Shown here: positions 1-10,218 of the stretch, piece by piece
Layout of the letters: every line of letters begins with the position of its first letter
Position numbering within the stretch: position 1 is the stretch's first letter
Source: Frateuria_A sp049727805
Lineage (GTDB): Bacteria > Pseudomonadota > Gammaproteobacteria > Xanthomonadales > Rhodanobacteraceae
Reading direction: 5' to 3'
DNA length: 64,000 nt
Assembly: GCF_049727805.1 (NCBI RefSeq)
Contig: NZ_JBCNYA010000001.1
Coordinates: 1 to 64,000 of the forward strand
The notes under the pieces: generated by a model
The model's database searches: none
What the model was told of the DNA's origin: nothing
The model's input: only the letters and a program-made list of their open reading frames with translations
Position numbers and translations under genes: made by a program

Positions 1-95
1 CGCCTTTGGCACCTTCCCCCGCGTTGCGGGGGAAGGCTCGATGTTGTCCTTCCCCCGTTCCACGGGGGAAGGTGCCCGAAGGGCGGATGGGGGCG
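1..95. repeat. Bipartite palindromic intergenic element, family A copy 1 (left end cut by window)
   Basis: Two adjacent hairpins of the form CCTTCCCCCG..CGGGGGAAGG (arms about 13-35 and 49-73), enclosed by an outer inverted repeat ending in GCCCGAAGGGCGGATGG. The same architecture recurs at 61654-61769. It lies directly 3' of the minus-strand aminopeptidase gene, so it is transcribed as that mRNA's 3' end. There is no T-run, so it is not a classical terminator. What is seen is the repetition and symmetry. A REP-like non-coding element is an inference. Confidence 0.8.
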
Positions 96-108
96 CTCTT
101 CGCGCGGG

Positions 109-1908
109 CTACAACGGCGCGCAATGGCGCTCCAGCCAGGTCAGGTCCGCGTCCTCCAGCAACGGCGCGAGCGCCGCGCGCACGGTGGCGTGGTAGTCGT
201 CCAGCCAGGCGCGCTCCTCCGGGTTGAGCAGGCCCGGTTCCAGCGCGCGGCGGTCGAACGGACAGAGGGTGAGCGTCTCGAAGGCGTGGAACTCGCCGAA
301 CTCGGTCTGGTCGGCCTGCACCACGACGGCCAGGTTCTCGTGCCGGATGCCGTGGCGCGCGGGCTTGTAAAGGCCCGGCTCGATCGAGGTGATCATGCCC
401 GGCTCCAGCGGCACCAGCGCGCCGTTGGGGACGGGCGGGCGGATCGCGTGCGGGCCTTCGTGCACGTTGAGGAAGTAGCCCACGCCGTGGCCGGTGCCGT
501 GGCCGTAGTCCAGGCCGCTGGCCCACAGCGGCGCGCGGGCCAGCGCATCGAGCTGCGGACCGCTGGCGCCTTTGGGAAACCTTGCGCGGGACAGGGCAAT
601 CAGCCCCTTCATCACCAGCGTGGCGTCGCGGCGCTGTTCGGCGGTGGTCTCGCCGAGCGCCAGCACGCGGGTGATGTCGGTCGTGCCGCCCAGATATTGG
701 CCACCGGAGTCAACCAGCAGCAGGCCCTTGCGCTGCAGGGTGCTGTGCGCCTCGGGCGTGGCGCGGTAGTGCGGCAACGCGCCGTTGGCCTGGTAGCCGG
801 CGATGGTGGCGAAGCTCTCGCCGATGAAGTGCGGCTGGGCCGAGCGCTCCTCGCGCAGCAACGTATCGACGTCCAGCTCGGTCTGCGTCATCCCGGCGGC
901 AAGGCGTTCCTCCAGCCGGCGGAATGCGCGCACCAGCGCCGCGCCATCGCGGCGCATCGCTTCGCGGATGTGCTCGAGTTCGGCCTCGGTCTTGCGGGCC
1001 TTGAAGGCGGTCGAGGGATTGGACGCCTCCACGCGTGCGGCGTCCTTGCCGATGGCATCGGCCACGGCGCAGACCACGCGCGCCGGATCCAGCAGCAGGC
1101 GTGCGTCCTTGCCCAGTTCGCCCAGCGCGTCGGTGACGGTGGCGTAGTCGGCGATGCGCACGTCGTCGGCCTTGAGTGCGGCCACCAGTGCGTCGGAAAG
1201 CTTGCCGCGATCGACGAACAGCGTGGCCGGCCCATCGGTCTCGACCAGCAGGTGGGTCAGGAATACCGGGTTGCACTCGACATCGCTGCCGCGCAGGTTG
1301 GTGAGCCAGGCGATGTCGTCCAGGCTGGACACCAGGTGGTGCGTGGCCTCCTGGCGGCGCAGGCTGGCGCGCAGGCGTTCGAGCTTTTCCGCGCGGGTGG
1401 CACCCGGGTAGCCGGACGGATGCTCGAAGACCGCCGCCTTGGGCAGCGCGGGGCGGTCGGTCCAGACCTCGCCCGGCAGGTCCAGGTCGGTGCGCACGCG
1501 GGCGCCGGCTTCGCCCAGCAGGCGCTCGATCTGCTTGCGCGCGGCGACGGACAGGCTGTCGCCCGCCACCGCCAGCACGTCGCCCTCCTTGAGCGCCTGC
1601 TGCAGCCACTGCAGGTGCTCGGGGGCGTGCGAGATCTTCTGCTTCTTCAGCGCGGCGCCCGTGCCGGCCAGTTGCTGCTCGGCCTGCGAGAAGTAGCGCG
1701 AGTCGGTCCACAGATCGGCGGCGTCCGCGGTGACCACCAGCGTGCCGGCCGAGCCGGTGAAGCCGGACAGCCATTCGCGGGCCGCCCAGTGGGCGGGCAG
1801 GTATTCGGACAGATGCGGGTCGGCGGTGGGAACCAGGCAGGCGGCGACGCCGTGACGCTGCATGGCCTGGCGCAGGGCGGCCAGGCGGGAGGGGATGGGG
1901 TTGGTCAT
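109..1908 (-). CDS. Aminopeptidase P family metallopeptidase (M24B), long form
   Basis: Cytosolic di-metal peptidase that removes an N-terminal residue preceding proline. The 599 residues contain two creatinase-like N-terminal domains (about 1-300) and a C-terminal pita-bread catalytic domain. Metal ligands are readable in order: two Asp in VDSGGQYLGGTTDIT, His in GHGTGHGVGY, Glu in SIEPGLY and Glu in RHENLAV. The length matches the three-domain APP1-type enzymes rather than the roughly 440-residue E. coli PepP, so the symbol pepP is not assigned. ATG at 1908 has only a weak upstream purine stretch. The gene diverges from pyrG and stands alone on its strand. Confidence 0.93.
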   Translation of the reverse strand: MTNPIPSRLAALRQAMQRHGVAACLVPTADPHLSEYLPAHWAAREWLSGFTGSAGTLVVTADAADLWTDSRYFSQAEQQLAGTGAALKKQKISHAPEHLQWLQQALKEGDVLAVAGDSLSVAARKQIERLLGEAGARVRTDLDLPGEVWTDRPALPKAAVFEHPSGYPGATRAEKLERLRASLRRQEATHHLVSSLDDIAWLTNLRGSDVECNPVFLTHLLVETDGPATLFVDRGKLSDALVAALKADDVRIADYATVTDALGELGKDARLLLDPARVVCAVADAIGKDAARVEASNPSTAFKARKTEAELEHIREAMRRDGAALVRAFRRLEERLAAGMTQTELDVDTLLREERSAQPHFIGESFATIAGYQANGALPHYRATPEAHSTLQRKGLLLVDSGGQYLGGTTDITRVLALGETTAEQRRDATLVMKGLIALSRARFPKGASGPQLDALARAPLWASGLDYGHGTGHGVGYFLNVHEGPHAIRPPVPNGALVPLEPGMITSIEPGLYKPARHGIRHENLAVVVQADQTEFGEFHAFETLTLCPFDRRALEPGLLNPEERAWLDDYHATVRAALAPLLEDADLTWLERHCAPL

Positions 1909-2107
1909 CCGCTCATGCTAGCGCCTTCCATCCTCGACCGTCCGCGCGGGCACGGGCGCGAAGCGCCGGAGTCCAGGCGCCACGCCAGGCCCTCAAACTG
2001 CCCGCTCTGCCGGTCGGGAGGAGCCAAGCGTGAACCGCGCGATGGGAATGTCTCGCCGCCGGCCCCGTCACCCGCTAAAATGCCGATTTCCAGCACGGCT
2101 GCATCCC

Positions 2108-3781
<1,674 letters not shown>

Positions 3782-3804
3782 GCCCGCGATAGCGCGCGAC
3801 GCCT

Positions 3805-3866
3805 GGCCGCCATCCCCGCGGAACGGGAATGGCGGCCGACGCATATGGGAATCCCGCTTCGCGGGA
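3805..3866 (+). other. Two hairpins in the pyrG-kdsA spacer
   Basis: The first is a 14-bp stem with one mismatch, arms 3805-3818 and 3824-3837, loop CGGAA. The second is a 6-bp stem, arms 3852-3857 and 3861-3866, loop TTC, inside GGAATCCCGCTTCGCGGGAATGG. No T-run follows. The sequence resembles the common REP-type CCCGC..GCGGG palindromes. They could damp read-through or protect the upstream mRNA end; the function is inferred. Confidence 0.7.
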
Positions 3867-3889
3867 ATGGCACCGAGACAGGAAAGACC

Positions 3890-4723
3890 ATGAAGCTCTG
3901 CGGTTTCGAAATCGGCCTCGACCAACCCCTGTTCCTGATCGCCGGCCCCTGCGTGGTCGAGTCCGAACAGTTGCAGTTGGACGTCGCCGGCAAGCTGAAG
4001 GAAATCACCGACCGGCTGGGCGTGAACTTCATCTTCAAGTCCAGCTTCGACAAGGCCAACCGGTCTTCCGGCGAGAGCTTCCGCGGTCCGGGCCTGGAGG
4101 AAGGATTGCGCATCCTGGGCGAGGTCAAGCGCCAGATCGGCGTGCCGGTGCTCACCGACGTGCACGAATACACGCCGATGAACGAAGTGGCCGCGGTGGT
4201 CGACGTGCTGCAGACGCCCGCCTTCCTGTGCCGCCAGACCGACTTCATCCAGAACGTCGCCCGCGCCGGCAAGCCGGTGAACATCAAGAAGGGCCAGTTC
4301 CTGGCGCCGTGGGACATGAAGCATGTGGTCGCCAAGGCCAAGGCCGTGGGCAATGACGACATCATGGTGTGCGAGCGGGGCGCGAGCTTCGGCTACAACA
4401 ACCTGGTCTCGGACATGCGTAGCTTGAGCGTGATGCGCGAGACCGGGTGCCCGGTGGTGTTCGACGCCACCCATTCGGTGCAGTTGCCGGGCGGGCAGGG
4501 CGCCAGTTCCGGCGGCCAGCGCGAGTTCGTGCCGGTGCTGGCGCGCGCGGCGGTGGCGGTCGGCGTGGCCGGCCTGTTCGCCGAGACGCACCCCGACCCG
4601 AGCAAGGCGCTGTCGGACGGCCCCAACGCCTGGCCGCTGGGCAAGATGGAAGCGCTGCTGGAAACCCTGATGGAGCTGGACGCCGCCACCAAGCGGCACG
4701 GCTTCCTCGAACAGACGCTTTGA
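3890..4723 (+). CDS. kdsA: 3-deoxy-8-phosphooctulonate (Kdo-8-phosphate) synthase
   Basis: Condenses phosphoenolpyruvate with arabinose-5-phosphate to Kdo-8-phosphate, the first committed step of the Kdo sugar of LPS inner core; cytosolic. The 277 residues match the family length. Family motifs include IAGPCVVES near the N-terminus, KSSFDKANR, GPGLEEGL, TDVHEY, CRQTDF, NIKKGQF and DATHSVQLPGG. The start at 3890 follows an AGGAAAG ribosome site; an in-frame ATG at 3845 lies in the hairpin spacer and is rejected. PEP for the reaction is made by the next gene's product, enolase. Four consecutive PEP, Kdo, CTP and division functions are grouped here. Confidence 0.97.
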   Translation: MKLCGFEIGLDQPLFLIAGPCVVESEQLQLDVAGKLKEITDRLGVNFIFKSSFDKANRSSGESFRGPGLEEGLRILGEVKRQIGVPVLTDVHEYTPMNEVAAVVDVLQTPAFLCRQTDFIQNVARAGKPVNIKKGQFLAPWDMKHVVAKAKAVGNDDIMVCERGASFGYNNLVSDMRSLSVMRETGCPVVFDATHSVQLPGGQGASSGGQREFVPVLARAAVAVGVAGLFAETHPDPSKALSDGPNAWPLGKMEALLETLMELDAATKRHGFLEQTL

Positions 4724-4762
4724 TCGGCGGCAACGCCGATTCCACGCGGACCGAAGTCCGCG
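4723..4762 (+). other. Tandem 7-bp tetraloop hairpins, kdsA-eno junction
   Basis: Perfect ATCGGCG / CGCCGAT stem (4723-4729 and 4734-4740) with a GCAA loop. After four bases comes a perfect CGCGGAC / GTCCGCG stem (4745-4751 and 4756-4762) with a CGAA loop. The first stem begins on the last base of the kdsA stop codon. No T-run follows, so simple termination is unlikely. An mRNA-processing or stabilising structure separating kdsA from highly expressed eno is an inference. Confidence 0.75.
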
Positions 4763-4801
4763 GCAAAGACATTGACGCCACCCTCGACTGACGGACTTTC
4801 C

Positions 4802-6100
4802 ATGACCACGACGATCACCCGCATTCACGCCCGTGAAATCCTCGACTCGCGCGGCAACCCCACGCTGGAAGCCGAAGTCACCCTGGCCGGTGGCGCGTTC
4901 GGCCGGGCGGCGGTACCCAGCGGCGCCTCGACCGGTTCGCGCGAGGCGGTGGAGCTTCGCGACGGCGACAAGGCGCGCTACGGCGGCAAGGGCGTGACCC
5001 GCGCGGTCGCCAACGTCAACGGCGCCATCGCTGACGCGCTGAAGGGCTTCGACGCGGCCGACCAGAAGGGCCTGGACAGCAAGCTGATCGCGCTCGACGG
5101 CACGCCGAACAAGGGCAAGCTCGGCGCCAATGCGTTGCTGGGCGTGTCGATGGCTGCGGCGCATGCGGTGGCCGCCTCGCGCGGCGAGCCGCTGTGGAAG
5201 TACCTCTCGCACGGCAAGCCGGGCAGCCTGCCGGTGCCGATGATGAACATCGTCAACGGCGGCGCGCATGCGGACAACAACGTCGACGTGCAGGAGTTCA
5301 TGATCCTGCCGGTGGGCGTGCCCAATTTCGCCGAGGCGCTGCGCGCCGGCGCGGAGATCTTCCACGCGCTCAAGGGCGTGCTCAAGGGCAAGGGCCTGAA
5401 TACGTCGGTGGGCGACGAAGGCGGCTTCGCGCCGAACCTGCGTTCGAACATCGAGGCGCTGGACACCATCATGGAGGCGGTCGGCAAGGCCGGCTACAAG
5501 GTCGGCAGCGAGATCCTGCTCGGCCTGGACGTGGCCAGTTCCGAGTTCTTCAAGAACGGCAAGTACGACCTGGAAGGCGAGGGCAAGGCCTACGCGCCGG
5601 AGCAGTTCGTCGACCTGCTCGCCGGCTGGGCGAAGCAGTACCCGATCGTCACCATCGAGGACGGCATGGCCGAGGGCGACTGGGACGGCTGGAAGCTGCT
5701 CACCGACAAGATCGGCAAGGACGTGCAGCTGGTGGGCGACGACCTGTTCGTCACCAATCCGGCGATCTTCCGCGAGGGCATCGAGAAGCACATCGCCAAT
5801 GCGATCCTGATCAAGGTCAACCAGATCGGCACGCTGTCCGAGACGCTGGAAGCCATCGCGATGGCCGATGCGGCGAAGTACGCGGCGGTCGTCTCGCACC
5901 GCTCGGGCGAGACCGAGGACACCACCATCTCGGACATCGCCGTGGCCACCACCGCGACCCAGATCAAGACCGGCTCGCTCTGCCGCACCGACCGCGTGGC
6001 CAAGTACAACCAGCTGCTGCGTATCGAGGAGGCGCTGGGCCGCGCCGCCCGATACGCCGGCCGCAACGCGTTCCCCAACCTCGCCCGCCTGCCGGGTTGA
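4802..6100 (+). CDS. eno: Enolase (phosphopyruvate hydratase)
   Basis: Interconverts 2-phosphoglycerate and phosphoenolpyruvate with Mg2+; cytosolic glycolysis and gluconeogenesis enzyme. The 432 residues match the bacterial length. Visible signatures are AREILDSRGNPT at the start, GDEGGFAPN, the metal ligands in LGLDVASSEF, VTIEDGMAEGD and LVGDDLFVTN, the catalytic Lys in ILIKVNQIGTL, and SHRSGETED. The start at 4802 matches the conserved N-terminus; an upstream in-frame start at 4772 would add ten unmatched residues. It is followed 19 bp later by ftsB, the order known in Pseudomonas and Xanthomonas. Confidence 0.98.
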   Translation: MTTTITRIHAREILDSRGNPTLEAEVTLAGGAFGRAAVPSGASTGSREAVELRDGDKARYGGKGVTRAVANVNGAIADALKGFDAADQKGLDSKLIALDGTPNKGKLGANALLGVSMAAAHAVAASRGEPLWKYLSHGKPGSLPVPMMNIVNGGAHADNNVDVQEFMILPVGVPNFAEALRAGAEIFHALKGVLKGKGLNTSVGDEGGFAPNLRSNIEALDTIMEAVGKAGYKVGSEILLGLDVASSEFFKNGKYDLEGEGKAYAPEQFVDLLAGWAKQYPIVTIEDGMAEGDWDGWKLLTDKIGKDVQLVGDDLFVTNPAIFREGIEKHIANAILIKVNQIGTLSETLEAIAMADAAKYAAVVSHRSGETEDTTISDIAVATTATQIKTGSLCRTDRVAKYNQLLRIEEALGRAARYAGRNAFPNLARLPG

Positions 6101-6119
6101 CGCGGAGCCTGCCCCGTCC

Positions 6120-6443
6120 ATGCTGCGCTGGATCGCCCTGATCCTCCTCGTGATCCTGATCGGTCTGCAGTTGAAGCTGTGGACCGGCAGCGGCGGCATG
6201 CATGAAGTGCGGGCGCTGCGTTCCTCGGTGGCGAAACAACGTGTCGACAACGAGCGGCTGACGCAGCGCAACCAGGCGCTGGCGGCCGACGTGAGCGACC
6301 TCAAGCATGGCGAACAGGCGGTCGAGGCGCGTGCGCGCGCGGAACTGGGCCTGATCAAGCCTGGCGAAACCTTCTACCAGGTGGTCGAGCGGCCCGCCGG
6401 CAGCGCCAGCGTGCCGCCCCCCAGCGAAAGCGGCGGGCACTGA
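6120..6443 (+). CDS. ftsB: Cell division protein FtsB
   Basis: Bitopic inner-membrane protein that forms the FtsQLB complex linking early and late divisome steps. The 107 residues have a very short cytoplasmic tail, one membrane helix (about 3-18, WIALILLVILIGLQ), then a periplasmic coiled coil rich in heptads (about 28-70) with the LxxRNQAL motif and a family-typical GLIKPGETFYQ C-terminal region. A small proline and serine tail extends beyond the E. coli length. It sits between eno and ispD; only one base separates its stop from the ispD start, so translational coupling is likely. Confidence 0.93.
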   Translation: MLRWIALILLVILIGLQLKLWTGSGGMHEVRALRSSVAKQRVDNERLTQRNQALAADVSDLKHGEQAVEARARAELGLIKPGETFYQVVERPAGSASVPPPSESGGH

Positions 6444-6444
6444 C

Positions 6445-7134
6445 GTGGCGCCGCTGTGGTGCGTGATACCGGCCGCCGGTCGCGGCACCCGGGTCGGCGG
6501 CGACTGCCCCAAGCAGTACCTGCCGCTGGCCGGCCGCGCGTTGATCCTGCACACGCTGGAACGCCTCGCGACGCACCCGCGCATCGCCGGCCTGCTGGTG
6601 GCGCTGGCGGCGGGCGACGCGCGCTGGCCGGGCATCGACCGACTGGCCGGCAAGCCGGTGCTCACGACGGTCGGCGGCGGCGAGCGCGCCGACTCGGTGC
6701 TGGCTGGCCTGCGCGCGCTGCCCGCCGAGGTCGCCGAGGGCGATTTCGTGCTTGTGCATGACGCGGCCCGACCCTGCGTGCGTGCGGTCGACATCGACCG
6801 GCTGCTCGACGCGGCTTCGGCGGGTGATGGCGGCCTGCTCGGCGCACCGCTGCGCGACACCTTGAAGCGCGCCGACGATCGCGGCCACAGCCGGCTGACC
6901 GAGCCGCGCGAGCAGCGCTGGCGGGCCTTCACGCCACAGATGTTCCGTCGCGGGCAGCTTGTGGCAGCGCTCGAGGCAGCCAACCGCCAGGGCGTGGTGG
7001 TCAGCGACGAGGCGATGGCGATGGAGCGGGCCGGTTACGCGCCGCTGCTGGTGGAGGGCGCGGAGGACAACATCAAGGTGACCACGGCCGCGGACTTCGC
7101 GCTGGCCGAGTTCCTGCTGACGAGGACCGCGTGA
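6445..7134 (+). CDS. ispD: 2-C-methyl-D-erythritol 4-phosphate cytidylyltransferase
   Basis: Transfers CMP from CTP to methylerythritol 4-phosphate in the non-mevalonate isoprenoid pathway; cytosolic. The 229 residues show the nucleotide-binding loop PAAGRGTRVGGDCPKQYLPL near the N-terminus, VHDAARPCV and the C-terminal VVSDEAMAME and TTAADFALAE elements. It begins with GTG one base after the ftsB stop, and no other start keeps the binding loop. It overlaps ispF by one base (TGATG). CTP for the reaction comes from pyrG in the same cluster. Confidence 0.96.
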   Translation: MAPLWCVIPAAGRGTRVGGDCPKQYLPLAGRALILHTLERLATHPRIAGLLVALAAGDARWPGIDRLAGKPVLTTVGGGERADSVLAGLRALPAEVAEGDFVLVHDAARPCVRAVDIDRLLDAASAGDGGLLGAPLRDTLKRADDRGHSRLTEPREQRWRAFTPQMFRRGQLVAALEAANRQGVVVSDEAMAMERAGYAPLLVEGAEDNIKVTTAADFALAEFLLTRTA

Positions 7135-7607
7135 TGCGCATAGGCCAGGGTTTCGACGTACACGCATTCGGCGAAGGCGACTTCGTCGTGCTCGGTGGCG
7201 TGCGTGTTCCGCACCACAGCGGCGTGCTTGCGCACTCGGATGGGGACGTGGTCATCCACGCCCTGTGCGACGCCATCTTCGGGGCGTTGGCGCTCGGCGA
7301 CATCGGCCGGCACTTTCCCCCTTCGGACGAGCGCTGGCGCGATGCCGACAGCCGCCAGTTCCTCCGCCATGCGGCGCTCCTGATGTCGCAGCACAACTAC
7401 ATGCTGGGCAATGCGGACATCACGGTGATCTGCGAAGCGCCCAAGGTCGGCCCGCACGCCGACGCGATGCGCGCCAACCTGGCCGAAGACCTTGCCTGCG
7501 ACATCGGCCGCATCAGCATCAAGGCCACCACCACAGAGAAACTCGGCTTCACCGGCCGGGGCGAAGGCATCGCGGCGCAAGCCTGCGTGCTGCTGGAGCG
7601 CGCGTGA
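7134..7607 (+). CDS. ispF: 2-C-methyl-D-erythritol 2,4-cyclodiphosphate synthase
   Basis: Cyclises CDP-methylerythritol 2-phosphate with loss of CMP in isoprenoid synthesis; a cytosolic trimer. The 157 residues begin MRIGQGFDVH. The zinc ligands are Asp and His of GFDVH and a His of LAHSDGDVVIHAL. The KATTTEKLGFTGRGEGI C-terminal signature is intact. ATG at 7134 shares its first base with the ispD stop; a GTG one codon earlier is possible. The stop overlaps the GTG start of mgtE by four bases. Confidence 0.96.
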   Translation: MRIGQGFDVHAFGEGDFVVLGGVRVPHHSGVLAHSDGDVVIHALCDAIFGALALGDIGRHFPPSDERWRDADSRQFLRHAALLMSQHNYMLGNADITVICEAPKVGPHADAMRANLAEDLACDIGRISIKATTTEKLGFTGRGEGIAAQACVLLERA

Positions 7608-8989
7608 GCGAGGCCGAGGCCCGCGGCGCCAACCGGCTGCACGAGCAGTTGGAGGCCATTGCCGAGCTGCTGGCGCGGCTGGCCGACGATCCCACGCCGG
7701 ACCACCAGGCCGAGTTGCAACAACGGCTGGACGAACTGCATCCGGCCGACATCGCGTTCGTGCTGGAGGCGCTGCCGCTGGACGAGCGCCTGGCCGTCTG
7801 GCAGCGGGTGAAGGCCGACCGCGACGGCGAGATCCTGCTGGAAGTCTCCGACGCGGTGCGCGAATCGCTGATCGCGGACATGGACCAGCGCGAGATCCTC
7901 GCCGCGGTCGAGCCGCTGGATGCGGACGAGCTCGCCGACCTGGTCGAGGACCTGCCGACCGAGGTGCTGCCCGAGCTGATGGCCAGCCTCGACGCGCAGC
8001 AGCGCGAGCGGGTGCAGTCGGCGCTGTCCTGGAAAGAGGACGAGATCGGCTCGCTGATGGACTTCGAGATGGTCACGATCCGCGAGGACGTGAGCCTGGA
8101 GGTGGTGCTGCGCTACCTGCGCCGCTTCGACGAGCTGCCCGCGCAGACCGACAAGCTGTTCGTGATCAACCAGGACAACCTGCTGACCGGCGTACTGCCG
8201 CTGCACTGGCTGCTGGTCAATCCGCCCGAGAAGATGGTCAGCGAGGTGATGGCGCCGGACGTCAACACCTTCCATCCGGGCGACGATGCCTACGAGGTCG
8301 CGCAGGCGTTCGAGCGCTACGACCTGGTAACCGCCCCGGTGGTGGACGACGGCGGCCGCCTGATCGGCCGCATCACGGTCGACGCAATGGTCGACGTGAT
8401 CCGCGAGGAGAGCGAGAGCGAGGCTCTGAACCGCGTCGGCCTGCGCGAGGAAGAGGACATCTTCGCCTCGGTCTGGGCGAGCTTGCGCAACCGCTGGTCG
8501 TGGCTTGCGATCAACCTGGTCACCGCCTTCATCGCCTCGCGCGTGATCGGCCTGTTCGAAGGGGCGATCGAGAAGCTGGTGGCGCTGGCCACGCTGATGC
8601 CGATCGTGGCCGGCATTGGCGGCAATTCCGGCAACCAGACCATCACCATGATCGTGCGTGCGCTGGCGCTCAACCAGATCACGCCCGACAGCGCCAAGCG
8701 CCTGTGGCGCAAGGAGCTGGCCGTATCGCTGTTCAACGGCCTGGTCTGGGGCGGCGTGATCGGCGTGGTCGCCTACATGCTCTACGCAAACGTCGCCCTC
8801 GGCCTGGTGATGACCGCCGCGATGACGCTGAACCTGTTGCTGGCGGCGTTCTGCGGCGTCGGCATTCCGATGCTGATGATGAAGTTCGGCCGTGATCCGG
8901 CGCTGGGTTCCAGCGTGCTGATCACTGCGATGACCGACAGCGGCGGGTTCTTCATCTTCCTGGGGCTGGCGACGCTGTTCCTGATGTAG
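7604..8989 (+). CDS. mgtE: Magnesium transporter MgtE
   Basis: Mg2+ channel of the inner membrane gated by cytoplasmic Mg2+ sensor domains. The 461 residues contain an N-terminal superhelical MgtE-N domain (about 30-140, with HPADIAFVLEALP and LADLVEDLP repeats), a CBS pair (about 145-270), a connecting helix and five membrane helices (about 290-460) including the PIVAGIGGNSGNQ pore motif. The GTG start at 7604 overlaps ispF (GTGA), which argues for coupling. In E. coli ispF is followed directly by truD, so mgtE is an insertion relative to that order. Confidence 0.94.
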   Translation: MSEAEARGANRLHEQLEAIAELLARLADDPTPDHQAELQQRLDELHPADIAFVLEALPLDERLAVWQRVKADRDGEILLEVSDAVRESLIADMDQREILAAVEPLDADELADLVEDLPTEVLPELMASLDAQQRERVQSALSWKEDEIGSLMDFEMVTIREDVSLEVVLRYLRRFDELPAQTDKLFVINQDNLLTGVLPLHWLLVNPPEKMVSEVMAPDVNTFHPGDDAYEVAQAFERYDLVTAPVVDDGGRLIGRITVDAMVDVIREESESEALNRVGLREEEDIFASVWASLRNRWSWLAINLVTAFIASRVIGLFEGAIEKLVALATLMPIVAGIGGNSGNQTITMIVRALALNQITPDSAKRLWRKELAVSLFNGLVWGGVIGVVAYMLYANVALGLVMTAAMTLNLLLAAFCGVGIPMLMMKFGRDPALGSSVLITAMTDSGGFFIFLGLATLFLM

Positions 8990-9033
8990 ATCGACGCGTT
9001 CCTGCGCCACAGTCGCGTCTCGTAATCGTCTGC

Positions 9034-9110
9034 CGTCATTGCCGCGAAGGCGGGGAATCGCATGCTCCTCGCCTGCAAGCCGGCATGGACGCGTGCTTCG
9101 CGGAATGACG
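9034..9110. repeat. REP-like palindromic element before truD
   Basis: Bounded by the inverted ends CGTCATT (9034-9040) and AATGACG (9104-9110). The inner part has the familiar CCGCGAAGGCGGGGAATC arm on the left and TTCGCGG on the right. It fills most of the mgtE-truD spacer. This is the typical intergenic CGTCATTCCCGC repeat style of proteobacteria. Its role is unknown. Confidence 0.65.
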
Positions 9111-9128
9111 CCATGAAAGGAAATACCC

Positions 9129-10136
9129 ATGCACGAACTCCCCTACGCCCACGGCACTCCGCCGCTCGCCGCCCGCCTGCGCGCCACCCCGGAAGACTTT
9201 CTGGTCGAGGAAATCCTCGGCTATGACGCGGACGGCACGGGCGAGCACGCCCTGCTGTGGGTGGAAAAGCGCGGCGCCAATACGGATTGGGTGGCACGCG
9301 AGCTGGCGCGCTTTGCCGGCGTACCGCCCGTGGCGGTGGGTTACGCAGGCTTGAAGGATCGCCACGCGGTGACCCGCCAGGCGTTCACCGTGCAGTTGGC
9401 AGGCAAGCTGGACCCGGACTGGTCGGCTTTCCCGCACGCGGACGTCAAGGTGCTCGCCGCGACCCGCCACGGCCGCAAGCTCAAGCGCGGCGCGCTGCGC
9501 GGCAACCGCTTCGTGCTGGTGCTGCGCGACGTACAGGGCGAGCACGCCGAGGCCGAGCGGGTGCTGGGGGCGATCGCCGCACGTGGCGTCCCCAATTATT
9601 TCGGCGAGCAGCGTTTCGGCCGAGAGGGCGGCAATGTGGCGCAGGCGCGGGCGATGTTCGGCGGTCGGCGGGTCGATCGCGACAAGCGCAGTTTCCTGCT
9701 CTCGGCCGCCCGCTCGCACATCTTCAATGGCGTGCTCGCCGCCAGGGTCGAGCAGGACGCGTGGGACAAGCCGATGGATGGCGAGATCTGGGCGCTCGCC
9801 GGCTCGCGCTCGTGGTTCGGTCCGGAGCCGTTCGATGCCACCCTGGCCGAACGCCTGGCGCGTGGCGACATCCATCCGTCTGGCCCGTTGTGGGGCCAGG
9901 GCGAACCACCCACCGCCGGCGCCGCCGGTGCGCTGGAGCGGGACGTCGCCGCGCGCGACAACGACCTTGCCGAGGGTCTCGCTGCCGCCCGCATGGACCA
10001 GGAACGCCGCCCCCTGCGCCTGCTGCCGCGCAACCTCGCCTGGCGCTGGCTGGCCGATGACGTGCTGGAGCTGGCCTTCGAGCTGCCGGCCGGTGCCTAT
10101 GCCACCGTCGTGGTGCGGGAGCTGGCGCAAGCCTGA
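9129..10136 (+). CDS. truD: tRNA pseudouridine(13) synthase TruD
   Basis: Isomerises U13 of tRNA-Glu to pseudouridine; cytosolic. The 335 residues match the family. The catalytic aspartate is Asp77 in GYAGLKDRHAVT. RATPEDFLVEEI near the N-terminus, GNRFVLVLRD, PNYFGEQRFGR and the C-terminal LAWRWLADDVLELAFELPAG are TruD signatures. It follows mgtE after a REP-like spacer. Relative to E. coli (truD-surE-pcm-nlpD), an Smr gene on the other strand separates it from surE. Confidence 0.96.
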   Translation: MHELPYAHGTPPLAARLRATPEDFLVEEILGYDADGTGEHALLWVEKRGANTDWVARELARFAGVPPVAVGYAGLKDRHAVTRQAFTVQLAGKLDPDWSAFPHADVKVLAATRHGRKLKRGALRGNRFVLVLRDVQGEHAEAERVLGAIAARGVPNYFGEQRFGREGGNVAQARAMFGGRRVDRDKRSFLLSAARSHIFNGVLAARVEQDAWDKPMDGEIWALAGSRSWFGPEPFDATLAERLARGDIHPSGPLWGQGEPPTAGAAGALERDVAARDNDLAEGLAAARMDQERRPLRLLPRNLAWRWLADDVLELAFELPAGAYATVVVRELAQA

Positions 10137-10218
10137 CGTGGGGAACGTGATGGTGCGGCGCGGAGTTCGCCGCGCACGCAACCGCGGCATCCCGGTCGGG
10201 CCTTGCGTTCGGCGCGGA

